Assembly: GCA_025054715.1 (NCBI GenBank) | Contig: JANWYH010000001.1 | Coordinates: forward strand, 1-55,000 | From: Pyrinomonadaceae bacterium | Lineage (GTDB): Bacteria; Acidobacteriota; Blastocatellia; Pyrinomonadales; Pyrinomonadaceae | Direction of reading: 5' to 3' | DNA: 55,000 nt | Shown here: positions 9,522-17,215 of the stretch, piece by piece | Position numbering within the stretch: position 1 is the first letter of the stretch | Layout of the letters: the number at the start of each line of letters is the position of its first letter | The notes under the pieces: generated by a model | What the model saw: the letters and a program-made list of their open reading frames with translations, nothing else | Told to the model about the DNA's origin: nothing | The model's database searches: none | Translations under genes and position numbers: made by a program

Positions 9522-9549
9522 ATAATAGATTAACAAGCGTTTGTTTCAA
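9522..9549 (-). promoter_or_regulatory. promoter of the PilZ gene, leaderless type
   Basis: TTGAAA (9549-9544), a 16-nt spacer and TATTAT (9527-9522) each match consensus at five of six bases. Only 6 nt separate the -10 box from the ATG, so transcription should start at about the A of the start codon. Confidence 0.55.
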
Positions 9550-9710
9550 AAGAAAATCGAAATAAATTAAGACCGAGTTTCTGTAAATAATTGATTTTCA
9601 ATGGTTTAATAACTGTTCTAGACAATACTGACTTGATTTGTTACTATAGTAAATGTTTTGTGAAGGCCGAAGGCTATCGGCTTAGAAGATTGAAAAAGGA
9701 GATTTTTGTG

Positions 9711-10193
9711 ATGAAAGGTTTTGCTCGAAGAAGTTTTTTCATGAGCTTGGCGGTTTTAATCGTCAGTTTTTCTGGTGTTCAGCCGCAAGTTCAGGAAGGA
9801 GAGCTTCGAGAGAGTGGTGAAAAATTGGTTGTCGAAAATGTTTCTGCACCAGAGTCAGAAAGTAAAGAAAAATTAGAGGCAATTGAAAAAGCTGTTATGA
9901 AAGGCGATAGAAACGCCACTAGAATGTTTGTAGCTACTGCGTATTGCTTAAAGGGAAAAACTGCTTCTGGCAGTTATGTTCGTCGTGGTATTATAGCGGC
10001 AGACCCACGGGTGCTTCCGTTAGGTTCTGTAGTTCAGATAAATGCAGGAGCTTATAGCGGTTCATACGTTGTGGCAGATACGGGTGGTAAGATCAAAGGT
10101 AATAAGATAGACATCTGGGTTTCAAAATGCTCAGAAGCTTTGCGTTTTGGAAGAAGGCTTGTGAAACTGACTGTAATAAGCAAGAGAAAATAA
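9711..10193 (+). CDS. 3D-domain protein (RlpA/MltA-like double-psi barrel), exported
   Basis: 160 residues from ATG 9711, which has a good Shine-Dalgarno (AAAGGAG about 9 nt upstream); an in-frame ATG at 9591 lacks one. The N-terminus (KGFARRSFFMSLAVLIVSF) looks like a signal sequence. The C-terminal 90 residues hold the 3D domain, named after three aspartates: IIAADPRVLPLGS, VVADTGGKIKG and NKIDIWV. This barrel occurs in cell-wall-active proteins such as MltA and in spore or resuscitation factors. The aspartates suggest a peptidoglycan-cleaving or -binding role, which is inferred. A rho-independent terminator follows 27 nt after the stop. Confidence 0.8.
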   Translation: MKGFARRSFFMSLAVLIVSFSGVQPQVQEGELRESGEKLVVENVSAPESESKEKLEAIEKAVMKGDRNATRMFVATAYCLKGKTASGSYVRRGIIAADPRVLPLGSVVQINAGAYSGSYVVADTGGKIKGNKIDIWVSKCSEALRFGRRLVKLTVISKRK

Positions 10194-10220
10194 TCTTTAC
10201 AAAGTTCCGTAATTCTAAGC

Positions 10221-10247
10221 AGCCGATTCTTTAGGATCGGCTTTTTT
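10221..10247 (+). terminator. rho-independent terminator of the 3D-domain gene
   Basis: AGCCGAT (10221-10227) pairs with ATCGGCT (10236-10242) around an 8-nt loop, followed by a run of five Ts. It separates the 3D-domain gene from the glycosyltransferase, whose ATG is 13 nt downstream. Confidence 0.8.
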
Positions 10248-10260
10248 CTTACTTCGAGAG

Positions 10261-11436
10261 ATGACAGAAGTAGCTTTTCTGGTTTTTGCAGTTTCAATAT
10301 CCATTTTATGGCTTTTAGGTTTTTTATGGACTAGTTACACTATTTTGAGCCAGAAGCCCTTAGAACCAGAGCTTGATGAAGTCATAACTACGGAATTTGT
10401 TTCTGTCGTAGTGCCGGCTCGTAATGAGGCTAATAGAGTATTGGAAAAAAGTATTTCTTCAATGCTTTCGCAAGACTACAAGAGTTTTGAGGTTATAGTT
10501 GTCAACGATCGCTCAACTGATGGAACTGGCGAGATTCTGCAAGAACTTGCAAAAAGGGATTCAAAATTGAAGATAATCGACGGAAAAGAGACAGAATCGG
10601 GATGGCTCGGGAAGCCTTTTGCTCTTCAGCAAGGTTTTGAGAAAGCCCGTGGGGATTGGGTCTTAATAACTGATGCAGACATAATTTTTTCACCATACAC
10701 CGTAAAAACTTCTGTTAAGTTTGCTAAAGAGAACAATCTTGATGCTCTCACACTTCTCCCTAGAATAGTTCACGGCTCTTTCTGGGAAACGCTTTTCATG
10801 CCTGTTTTTGGATGGTTTTGTTTATTGGCAATGCCGCCTCAGTATGTAAACGATCCGAATCGTAAAGAATCAATGGGAATAGGAAACTTTTTTCTTTTTC
10901 GCAAAGGTGTTCTTGATGAGCTTGGCGGCTTTGTGCTTGTCAAGGATGAGGTTGCTGAAGACCTCAAAATGGCAGAGATTCTAAAACGTAGTGGCTTTAA
11001 GATGAGATTAGAGTATGCACCGAATCTAATTGAAACTCGTATGTATTCCAGTTTGAAGGAAATTTGGGAGGGCTTTACGAAAAATCTTTTCTCAGGGGTA
11101 AAGTTTTCTTTTGTAAAGTCAGCTATTAGCTGTGTTTTTATATTGCTCTTTGGAGTTTTGCCTATAGTTTTTGCTGTCCTTTTTTTGTTGATGGGAAGTT
11201 ATGCGCTCGCTTTCTGGTTCTTCTTGATATACTTTTTTCAAGTTTTAACATTTGCCGTCATACATTTGAAGTGGCAAGGAAACATTTTGTATGCTTTTTT
11301 AACGCCTCTCGGTCTTATGTTATTTTTGTTGATTCTTGCAAACTCTACGGTCAGAATTGCTACAGGTAAAGGTGTTACTTGGAAAGGCAGAAAAATTTAT
11401 GAAAAAGGCGGTGTGAGACCGCCTGTTTTAAGGTGA
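10261..11436 (+). CDS. membrane glycosyltransferase family 2 (HpnB/CrtQ-like)
   Basis: 391 residues. A membrane segment lies at residues 5-28, then a GT-A catalytic domain with SVVVPARNEANRV, VVNDRSTDGT and the metal-binding DAD in LITDADIIF, then three or four hydrophobic segments near the C-terminus (about 285-370). The GWLGKPFAL block and RMYSSLKEIWEGFTKN resemble hopene-associated HpnB and carotenoid CrtQ glycosyltransferases. It probably transfers a sugar to a lipid acceptor at the inner membrane; the acceptor is not identifiable and no hopanoid gene lies alongside. The last codons contain an intrinsic terminator hairpin. Confidence 0.8.
   Translation: MTEVAFLVFAVSISILWLLGFLWTSYTILSQKPLEPELDEVITTEFVSVVVPARNEANRVLEKSISSMLSQDYKSFEVIVVNDRSTDGTGEILQELAKRDSKLKIIDGKETESGWLGKPFALQQGFEKARGDWVLITDADIIFSPYTVKTSVKFAKENNLDALTLLPRIVHGSFWETLFMPVFGWFCLLAMPPQYVNDPNRKESMGIGNFFLFRKGVLDELGGFVLVKDEVAEDLKMAEILKRSGFKMRLEYAPNLIETRMYSSLKEIWEGFTKNLFSGVKFSFVKSAISCVFILLFGVLPIVFAVLFLLMGSYALAFWFFLIYFFQVLTFAVIHLKWQGNILYAFLTPLGLMLFLLILANSTVRIATGKGVTWKGRKIYEKGGVRPPVLR
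11406..11429 (+). terminator. terminator overlapping the end of the glycosyltransferase gene
   Basis: AGGCGGT (11406-11412) and ACCGCCT (11418-11424) form a 7-bp GC-rich stem with a 5-nt loop, flanked by five As and by GTTTT. It lies within the last coding codons; the stop is at 11434-11436. It could act in both directions between the glycosyltransferase and the convergent bacilliredoxin gene. Confidence 0.6.
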
Positions 11437-11463
11437 TTTTGGAAAGTTGATAGGCTGTGTAAG

Positions 11464-11907
11464 TTAGTTTGAAGCTGCGTTTGAAGCGGAGCAGAATTGT
11501 TCGAAAGCATCTATTAGTTCTTGTGCAATTTGCACGGGATGTTTGCCTTCTAAGTCTTTTCTTTCAAACATTTTTAGCAACTTACCGTCTTTTAGAAGTG
11601 CTATTGAAGGTGAAGATGGCGGGTAAGGTTTGAAGTATTCTCTTGCCTTTTCAGTAGCATCTATATCGGCTCCGGCAAAAACGGTTATCGCCCTGTCTGG
11701 CTTTACGCTTGACTTTTGCAAGGCTAGAGCGATGCCCGGACGAACGCCGGCTGCTGCACATCCACAAACCGAGTTTACTACCACCATTAGAATTCCTTTT
11801 GTATTTTCTATTGCTTCGACAACTTGTTCCGGTGTCCTTGTTTCTTCGATTCCGATCTGTGTAAGCTCTCGACGCATTCCTTGAATCATTATTTCTGGAT
11901 AAGGCAT
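11464..11907 (-). CDS. bacilliredoxin, BrxA/BrxB (DUF1094) family
   Basis: 147 residues, close to the usual length of the family. The active site CGC (NSVCGCAAAGVRPG) sits in a thioredoxin-like fold with a cis-Pro type segment near PYPPSSPSIALLKDG. Start ATG 11907 has a strong Shine-Dalgarno (AAGGAG, 7 nt spacing). In Bacillus these proteins remove bacillithiol from S-bacillithiolated proteins after oxidative stress. Presence here suggests bacillithiol is used as low-molecular-weight thiol, but the biosynthesis genes (bshABC) are not in the window. It is a single gene, divergent from the ROK kinase. Confidence 0.88.
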   Translation of the reverse strand: MPYPEIMIQGMRRELTQIGIEETRTPEQVVEAIENTKGILMVVVNSVCGCAAAGVRPGIALALQKSSVKPDRAITVFAGADIDATEKAREYFKPYPPSSPSIALLKDGKLLKMFERKDLEGKHPVQIAQELIDAFEQFCSASNAASN

Positions 11908-11970
11908 ACTTTCATCTCCTTTGCTTATAAAAACTTTACTTTTTTATAAAGTATCAGATTTTTTCAGCAC

Positions 11971-12000
11971 TTACAAGTTTATTATTGACTTTGTTATGAT
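11971..12000 (+). promoter_or_regulatory. promoter of the ROK kinase, near-leaderless
   Basis: TTACAA (11971-11976), an 18-nt spacer and TATGAT (11995-12000). The -10 box ends 11 nt before ATG 12012, giving a leader of only about 5 nt. This is the same 18/11 geometry as the psd promoter at 39669. Confidence 0.45.
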
Positions 12001-12011
12001 TGGTTTCAGAT

Positions 12012-12947
12012 ATGAAAGTGGTTTTTGCGCTTGATTTAGGTGGGACTAATTTGAGAGCTTGTCTGGTGGATTCTGAAGGAAATATTCTTTGGCGGAAAAG
12101 AACGGAAACACCACGAGCTTCATTAGAAGTTTTAGTTGACCGAGTGGGTTTTCTGCTTAAGGAATGTAATCAGCACAATAACTGCGAAATTAAGGCAATT
12201 TCAATAGCTGCTCCAGCTGCTTTGAACGCCGAGAAGGGAATGATTTTGAAAGCACCTAACTTGCCTTATTTGGACGGAGTGAAAATTTGTGAAATTTTAG
12301 AAGATAGTTTCAAGCTTCCTTGTTTTCTTGAAAATGATGCAAACGCTGCAGCAATAGGTGAGCAAGCTTTTGGTGCAGCTGTTGGGAAGGAAGCTTTTAT
12401 AATGATTACGATTGGAACAGGAGTGGGAGGAGCTATATTTGTTCGTAACGAAATATGGCGTGGTTTGGATGGAACGGCTGGAGAAATCGGTCATATCTGC
12501 GTTGAACCTTTAGGTGTGCCTTGTGGTTGTGGTTCGAGAGGTTGTCTTGAGCAGTATGCATCTACATCCGCTGTTGTGAGGATGACGAAAGAGATGCGGT
12601 TTAAGTATCCTGAATCCCGGCTTCATAGTCGGCTAGTTTTCTCCTCAAAAGAAGTTTACGAAGCTGCTGTCGGGGCAGATGAGTTAGCATTGAAGGTATT
12701 TGAAAAGATGGGATTTTATCTCGGGATAGGGCTTGCCAGTTTAATAAATGTGTTGAATCCTGAGGCTATCGTAATAGGTGGTGGCGGTAGCAACGCCTGG
12801 GATGTTTTCATTTCGCATACAAGAGAGCAAATTCAAAAAAGAGCTTATAATGAGCCAGCCGAGCGTGCCACGCTATTGAAAGCTACTTTGGGAGATGATG
12901 CAGGCGTTTTAGGCGCTGCGAGGATTGCTTTTGAAGAGTTGTTTTAG
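12012..12947 (+). CDS. ROK-family sugar kinase (glucokinase-like)
   Basis: 311 residues from ATG 12012; a TTG at 12000 lies inside the probable -10 box. It phosphorylates a hexose, most likely glucose, with ATP. It has the phosphate-binding DLGGTNLRACLVD, the substrate/catalytic LENDANAAAIGE, TIGTGVGGAIF, the ROK signature ending GEIGHICVEPLG and a zinc-binding CGCGSRGCLEQYAS. The carboxy end has GGGGSNAWD and GDDAGVLGAA, as expected. No sugar transporter or regulator adjoins it, so the exact substrate is unproven. The following gene starts within a few nt, suggesting co-transcription with the winged-helix and trmH genes. Confidence 0.9.
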   Translation: MKVVFALDLGGTNLRACLVDSEGNILWRKRTETPRASLEVLVDRVGFLLKECNQHNNCEIKAISIAAPAALNAEKGMILKAPNLPYLDGVKICEILEDSFKLPCFLENDANAAAIGEQAFGAAVGKEAFIMITIGTGVGGAIFVRNEIWRGLDGTAGEIGHICVEPLGVPCGCGSRGCLEQYASTSAVVRMTKEMRFKYPESRLHSRLVFSSKEVYEAAVGADELALKVFEKMGFYLGIGLASLINVLNPEAIVIGGGGSNAWDVFISHTREQIQKRAYNEPAERATLLKATLGDDAGVLGAARIAFEELF

Positions 12948-12952
12948 ATTTT

Positions 12953-13423
12953 TTGCCATTTTCTGTGGTAAAGTTAGAATCTTCAGATTTTTATCGCTAT
13001 TTTGGTGAACTCAAGATGGATGCTTATCGTTTCGTTTTAACGAAGCTTTACGAAGCGGCTGGTGGCAGAGATACTAAACCGGTTGATTTCAGAGAGCTAC
13101 TCAAGCAAATCGGTTATTACAGTAGCTATGCAGATATTTTCGAGCGTCTTTCTCGTGAGGGCTGGATTGCAGAAGATGAAAAAAGGCCTCATCACGTCAG
13201 AATAACTCATTGGGGAATATCGGAAGCGAAAAAGATGTTGTCAGGTGCTGCTGAGTCTAATCTTGCTACATTAAAAAAGAACGTAAATCAAGCCGTTGCT
13301 ACGGCAAAGGAGATAGTCGTATTGTTGGAAAGCTTTGACAATTCAAAGGATGCACTCATAGAGATTGAAAGAAAGTTAACCGAAATCAACAATCTGATTG
13401 CAAAGATCAAATCGAATATATGA
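12953..13423 (+). CDS. small winged-helix-like protein with C-terminal coiled coil
   Basis: I do not recognise a named family. Residues about 22-95 look like a winged-helix domain (DAYRFVLTKLYEAAG, then FERLSREGWIAEDEK and HVRITHWGISEAKKML). The last 55 residues are a heptad-rich coiled coil. Start is uncertain: the reading frame is open from a TTG at 12953, but ATG 13016 is also possible and neither has a clear Shine-Dalgarno. It follows the ROK kinase by 5 nt and overlaps trmH by 4 nt (ATGA), so it belongs to that operon. A DNA- or RNA-binding role is inferred only from the fold impression. Confidence 0.6.
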   Translation: MPFSVVKLESSDFYRYFGELKMDAYRFVLTKLYEAAGGRDTKPVDFRELLKQIGYYSSYADIFERLSREGWIAEDEKRPHHVRITHWGISEAKKMLSGAAESNLATLKKNVNQAVATAKEIVVLLESFDNSKDALIEIERKLTEINNLIAKIKSNI

Positions 13424-14148
13424 AACCTTTCAAGTGGTTTCTTGAAGGAAGAGACCTTAGCTTTAAGGAAAAAGAAAGACTTTGGGATTATCTGTCTAGT
13501 TACTTGACCACGAGACGCCGCAGCCTTTTTGAAAAGGTTGTAAAAGAGAGAACTTTGTTCGTTACAGTAGCAGTTGAAGATGTGTATCAGGAAAGAAACG
13601 CAAGTGCTGTTGTAAGAAGTGCAGAATGTTTCGGCATACAGTCGGTTCACATAATCGAAAATAAACATGAATACAAGATAGCAAAAGGGATTGCGAAAGG
13701 CGCAGAAAAGTGGCTTGATGTTTATCTTTACGACAAGCCGGGCAATGATAATACGGCTACATGTTTAGAAAGGCTAAAAGAGCTTGGGTATTGTTTAGTC
13801 GCTGCTTCGCCTCATGAAGAAGATTGCTATATTGGTGATTTAGAGTTGAATCAACCTGTCGCATTCATAATGGGAGGAGAAAAGGAAGGACTTTCACAGA
13901 CTGCTTTACGGATGGCAGAAAAGTTCGTAAAAATTCCTATTTATGGATTTACAGAAAGTTACAACATATCGGTTGCTACTGCAATAATCCTCTATGAAAC
14001 AACTAAAAGATTGCGTAGTGGTGAAGACGATTCGTGGCGACTCAATAGGGAAAAGCAGTTGGATTTGATGATAACTTGGGCTTTGAAAAGCATATCAAAT
14101 CCGACGTTAGTTTTAGAAAGGTATTTTCAAGAGCTAGACTCTTTCTGA
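13420..14148 (+). CDS. trmH: tRNA (guanosine-2'-O-)-methyltransferase, TrmH/SpoU family
   Basis: 242 residues. It methylates the 2'-OH of G18 in the tRNA D-loop using S-adenosylmethionine and a knotted SPOUT fold. Motif 1 is NASAVVRSAECFGI, motif 2 is AFIMGGEKEGLS, and motif 3 is KIPIYGFTESYNISVAT, where the usual SLNVS reads SYNIS. The C-terminal extension after the SPOUT domain is characteristic of TrmH rather than TrmL or RlmB. It overlaps the upstream gene by ATGA, so translational coupling is likely. TrmH is favoured over other SpoU members by overall length. Confidence 0.88.
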   Translation: MKPFKWFLEGRDLSFKEKERLWDYLSSYLTTRRRSLFEKVVKERTLFVTVAVEDVYQERNASAVVRSAECFGIQSVHIIENKHEYKIAKGIAKGAEKWLDVYLYDKPGNDNTATCLERLKELGYCLVAASPHEEDCYIGDLELNQPVAFIMGGEKEGLSQTALRMAEKFVKIPIYGFTESYNISVATAIILYETTKRLRSGEDDSWRLNREKQLDLMITWALKSISNPTLVLERYFQELDSF

Positions 14149-14209
14149 AGTTCTAGCGGAAATGCAGCCTCGTAAGAACGAATCTTAGGGAAATGCTTTT
14201 GAAAAATTT

Positions 14210-14821
14210 TTATGGGCAGAAAGATGCCAGGATTTTCTGAATTTTTTGCGCTTGATATGTTCGTTTTTGCCTTTCTGCTATGAAGATAGCCCGCAAATTT
14301 TCTACCGCTTCGTTAAGCTCATCGTTTATTACAATGTAATCAAATCTTTCGTAAGCCTTTACTTCCTTTTTGGCATTTGCGAGCCTAGTTTTCAGACTTT
14401 CTTCAGTTTCTGTTGCGCGCGTCATTAACCTGTTGCGTAAGGTTTCAAAAGAGGGAGGCATTATGAAAATGCTTACCGCTTCGGGTTTTATTTTCTTTAT
14501 TGAATCTGCGCCTTGAATATCAATTTCTAAGATAACGTCATATCCTTTTTGGATTTTATCTTCTACTTGTGTTCGTGAGGTTCCGTAAAGATGCCCGTGA
14601 ACTTCGGCATATTCAAGAAATTCGCCTTTTTCAATCAAATTCAAAAACTCTTCATGGTTTACGAAAAAATAATCTTTTCCGTTTTCTTCGTTCTGGCGCT
14701 TTGGTCTGGTTGTAAAGGAAACGGAACAAGTTACTTTTGGGACGGTTCTTAAAATTTCGCGTATTAAAGTTCCTTTACCGCCACCTGAAGGAGAGCTTAT
14801 GATGAAAAGTTTTCCGGGCAT
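14210..14821 (-). CDS. gmk: guanylate kinase
   Basis: 203 residues. It phosphorylates GMP to GDP with ATP. It has a P-loop SSPSGGGKGT (residues 9-18), the GMP-binding SFTTRPKRQNEENGKDYFF and EFLEYAEVHGHLYGT blocks, and ILEIDIQGADSI. The ATG abuts the stop of the ETF-QO gene exactly (TAA then ATG), so it is probably translated from the same message. This is an unusual neighbour; gmk more often lies with rpoZ, which is absent here. Confidence 0.96.
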   Translation of the reverse strand: MPGKLFIISSPSGGGKGTLIREILRTVPKVTCSVSFTTRPKRQNEENGKDYFFVNHEEFLNLIEKGEFLEYAEVHGHLYGTSRTQVEDKIQKGYDVILEIDIQGADSIKKIKPEAVSIFIMPPSFETLRNRLMTRATETEESLKTRLANAKKEVKAYERFDYIVINDELNEAVENLRAIFIAERQKRTYQAQKIQKILASFCP

Positions 14822-16522
14822 TTACATTCCTTTGTAATTCGGTCCACCGCCACCTTCCGGCGTAACCCAGTTAATTATTTGATATGGGTCAATAATATCG
14901 CAGGTTTTGCAATGAACGCAGTTTGTAAAGTTTATTTTTAGTTCTTTGCGTCCTGTTTTCTGGTTAAATTCCATTTCATAGACTGCGGCTGGACAGAAGC
15001 GTTCACAGGGGTTGCCGTATTCCTCGACGCATCTAGTCGCACAAATTTCGGGATCAAGTATGTGCAGGTGCGGTGGTTGATCTTCATTGTGAGCGACAGA
15101 GCCGTAATATACGTTTGTTAATTTGTCGAATGTGAGTTTTTTGTCAAACTTCAAATCTTCGTATCTTTTATTACCATTCTTTACTTGGTCGAGCTTTAGC
15201 ATTCTTTCATGACCTGCTTGATGACTTTCGCGGTCAATGAAGCCCCAAGCGAAACCGCCTGACAAAAATTGCAAACCGGCATTTATCAATGCTGACCAGC
15301 GTCCTCGCTGAAAAGCTCCATGGAAATTACGCACCGGGTGAAGTTCATCGTAAAGCCATGAATTATTTACTTTGCGCTCGTAATGCCTTAAAACGTTGCT
15401 TGAAAAATCGTTCTTTATTAAAGCTTCTAGGATAGTTTCGGCTGCTAGCATTCCTGATTTCATTGCAGTATGAATTCCTTTTAGTCTTTGGCTGTTAAGA
15501 AAGGAAGCCGTATCGCCGACAAGCAAAACACCGTCCGCGTAAAGTTGTGGCATTGTATGCCAGCCACCAGCATTTATGGTTTTTGCACCGTATTTTATTA
15601 GTTTGCCGCCTTGCAGAATCCTTGAAATTGCTGGATGGGTTTTGAATTTTTGAAATTCTGCATGCGGGTCAATCATGGGATCGAGATAATCAAGCCCAGT
15701 TACATAACCTATGCTAACTATGTTATTTTTCATGCCATAAATCCATCCGCCACCGTAGGTTTGAGAGTCTGAGGGAAAACCAAGCGTGTGGACGACGTGT
15801 CCTTCTTTAAAGCTGCCAGCAGGCACTTCCCAAAGTTCTTTGATGCCTAGCGAATAAACAGCAGGCTCTCTATCTTTGTCAAGTCCTAACCTAGATATTA
15901 GTTGCTTTGCCAGTGAACCGCGCGGACCTTCGCCCAAAACCGTAACTTTTGCTAGTAAATCAACTCCTGGTTCATAGTTTGCCTTCGGTTTTCCATCTTT
16001 GCCAATACCTTTTTCTCCTATTCTTACGCCTATTACGGCGTCGTTTTTGTCGTAAAGAATTTCAGTTGCTGGAAACTCGGGAAATATATTTATGCCGGCC
16101 TGTTCGCATTTTTCGGCTAACCACTCACAGATGCGGCTTAAGCTAACTATGTAATATCCGTGATTACGAAGAGGTGGAGGCGTTATCGGAGATTCAAATT
16201 TCATTTTTTCTGTAAGATACCAAAAGGCATCGGATTTGACTTCTGTGTCAATCGGGCAGCCTTGTTCTAGAAAATCCGGCATCAATTCCTTTAGAGCTTT
16301 TGGGTTCATCACTGCTCCTGAAAGTATATGAGCTCCTACGGAAGAACCCTTCTCAACTATTGCTATTTCAACGTCTTCTATTTTCTCGCTCTTTTTGATG
16401 CCTGCTTCAACTTCTTCATTATGTTTTCTGATGAGATTCTTCAGATGAAGTGCGGCAGCAAGATTTGCTGGACCTGCACCAACAAAAACTATATCCATTT
16501 GGATTTGTTCTCTTTTGACCAT
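14822..16522 (-). CDS. electron transfer flavoprotein-ubiquinone oxidoreductase
   Basis: 566 residues, typical of ETF-QO. It passes electrons from reduced ETF (fatty-acid and amino-acid oxidation) to the quinone pool at the inner membrane. The N-terminal FAD site is IVFVGAGPANLAAALHL. The middle contains VLLVGDTASFLN, GIHTAMKSGMLAAE and GGGWIYGMK. The C-terminal ferredoxin-like cluster ligands are in RFCPAAVYEM and NCVHCKTCDIIDP, and the protein ends with the conserved PEGGGGPNYKGM. EtfA and EtfB are not in the window. It forms a two-gene unit with gmk. Confidence 0.95.
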   Translation of the reverse strand: MVKREQIQMDIVFVGAGPANLAAALHLKNLIRKHNEEVEAGIKKSEKIEDVEIAIVEKGSSVGAHILSGAVMNPKALKELMPDFLEQGCPIDTEVKSDAFWYLTEKMKFESPITPPPLRNHGYYIVSLSRICEWLAEKCEQAGINIFPEFPATEILYDKNDAVIGVRIGEKGIGKDGKPKANYEPGVDLLAKVTVLGEGPRGSLAKQLISRLGLDKDREPAVYSLGIKELWEVPAGSFKEGHVVHTLGFPSDSQTYGGGWIYGMKNNIVSIGYVTGLDYLDPMIDPHAEFQKFKTHPAISRILQGGKLIKYGAKTINAGGWHTMPQLYADGVLLVGDTASFLNSQRLKGIHTAMKSGMLAAETILEALIKNDFSSNVLRHYERKVNNSWLYDELHPVRNFHGAFQRGRWSALINAGLQFLSGGFAWGFIDRESHQAGHERMLKLDQVKNGNKRYEDLKFDKKLTFDKLTNVYYGSVAHNEDQPPHLHILDPEICATRCVEEYGNPCERFCPAAVYEMEFNQKTGRKELKINFTNCVHCKTCDIIDPYQIINWVTPEGGGGPNYKGM

Positions 16523-16602
16523 TTCTTGAACCTCAATGAATGATGATTCAGTTTTTAGGTAAGTATAGCAAAAATTAGGTTATGACTTAAAGCATAAAAA
16601 CT

Positions 16603-17145
16603 TCATTTTATCTTTCTTTGCGCCAATTGAAAAACTTCGTCAAAATAATTTTCAAGTTTTTCATTGGTGCCTCTTAAGCGTTCAACGACGCTTTTTGCCC
16701 ATTCGATATAATCGATTTTCTTTTGTTTTGACCAGTTTTTAGGTGAAGAGTTCATTATGTCTTTTATGTTGCTTATCTTATCGGCTAATTTTATTTGTTT
16801 TGCTCCAGGAGAGAGTAGATGAGCGCGTTCTATCTGAAGTCTTTTTCGCTCGCTTTCTTTTAGAGTTTTATCGTCAGATACTTCAATAACGTAGTTACAG
16901 ACTTTTTCGCCAAAAGTTTCTTTGATTTCTTCTTCTGTCGTTTCGGTGTCCTCGAGCGTGTCATGAAGTATAGCAGCAGCGAGTATGTCTTCATCCGTAA
17001 CTTCACCTATGTTTGCTAAGATACTTGCCACTTCAAGAGGATGATTTATGTATGGCTCGAAGCCATCTTTTCTTTTTTGACCTGCGTGTTTCTTAGCTGC
17101 AAAGCTTGCAGCTAGGAGAATTTTTGCCATTGGATTTGTCTTCAT
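16603..17145 (-). CDS. RelA/SpoT-type HD hydrolase (small alarmone hydrolase, MESH1-like)
   Basis: About 180 residues: a stand-alone HD domain without synthetase, TGS or ACT domains. Metal ligands appear in KKHAGQKRKDG...INHPLEVA and in the HD motif AAILHDTLEDTETT. The latter has the ED pair needed for (p)ppGpp pyrophosphate hydrolysis, and KLADKISNIKD is also typical. Stand-alone proteins of this type (SAH/MESH1) degrade ppGpp or NADPH. An in-frame TTG at 17163 adds six residues; the ATG at 17145 is preferred without strong evidence. It is divergent from the amidohydrolase gene. The family is clear; the in vivo substrate is not. Confidence 0.85.
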   Translation of the reverse strand: MKTNPMAKILLAASFAAKKHAGQKRKDGFEPYINHPLEVASILANIGEVTDEDILAAAILHDTLEDTETTEEEIKETFGEKVCNYVIEVSDDKTLKESERKRLQIERAHLLSPGAKQIKLADKISNIKDIMNSSPKNWSKQKKIDYIEWAKSVVERLRGTNEKLENYFDEVFQLAQRKIK

Positions 17146-17215
17146 CAGACCGTTGTTTTCCAACTTTCTAATTTTGCATTAGAATGATCAAAGAACACAA
17201 CGAAAAAGGAGAGCT

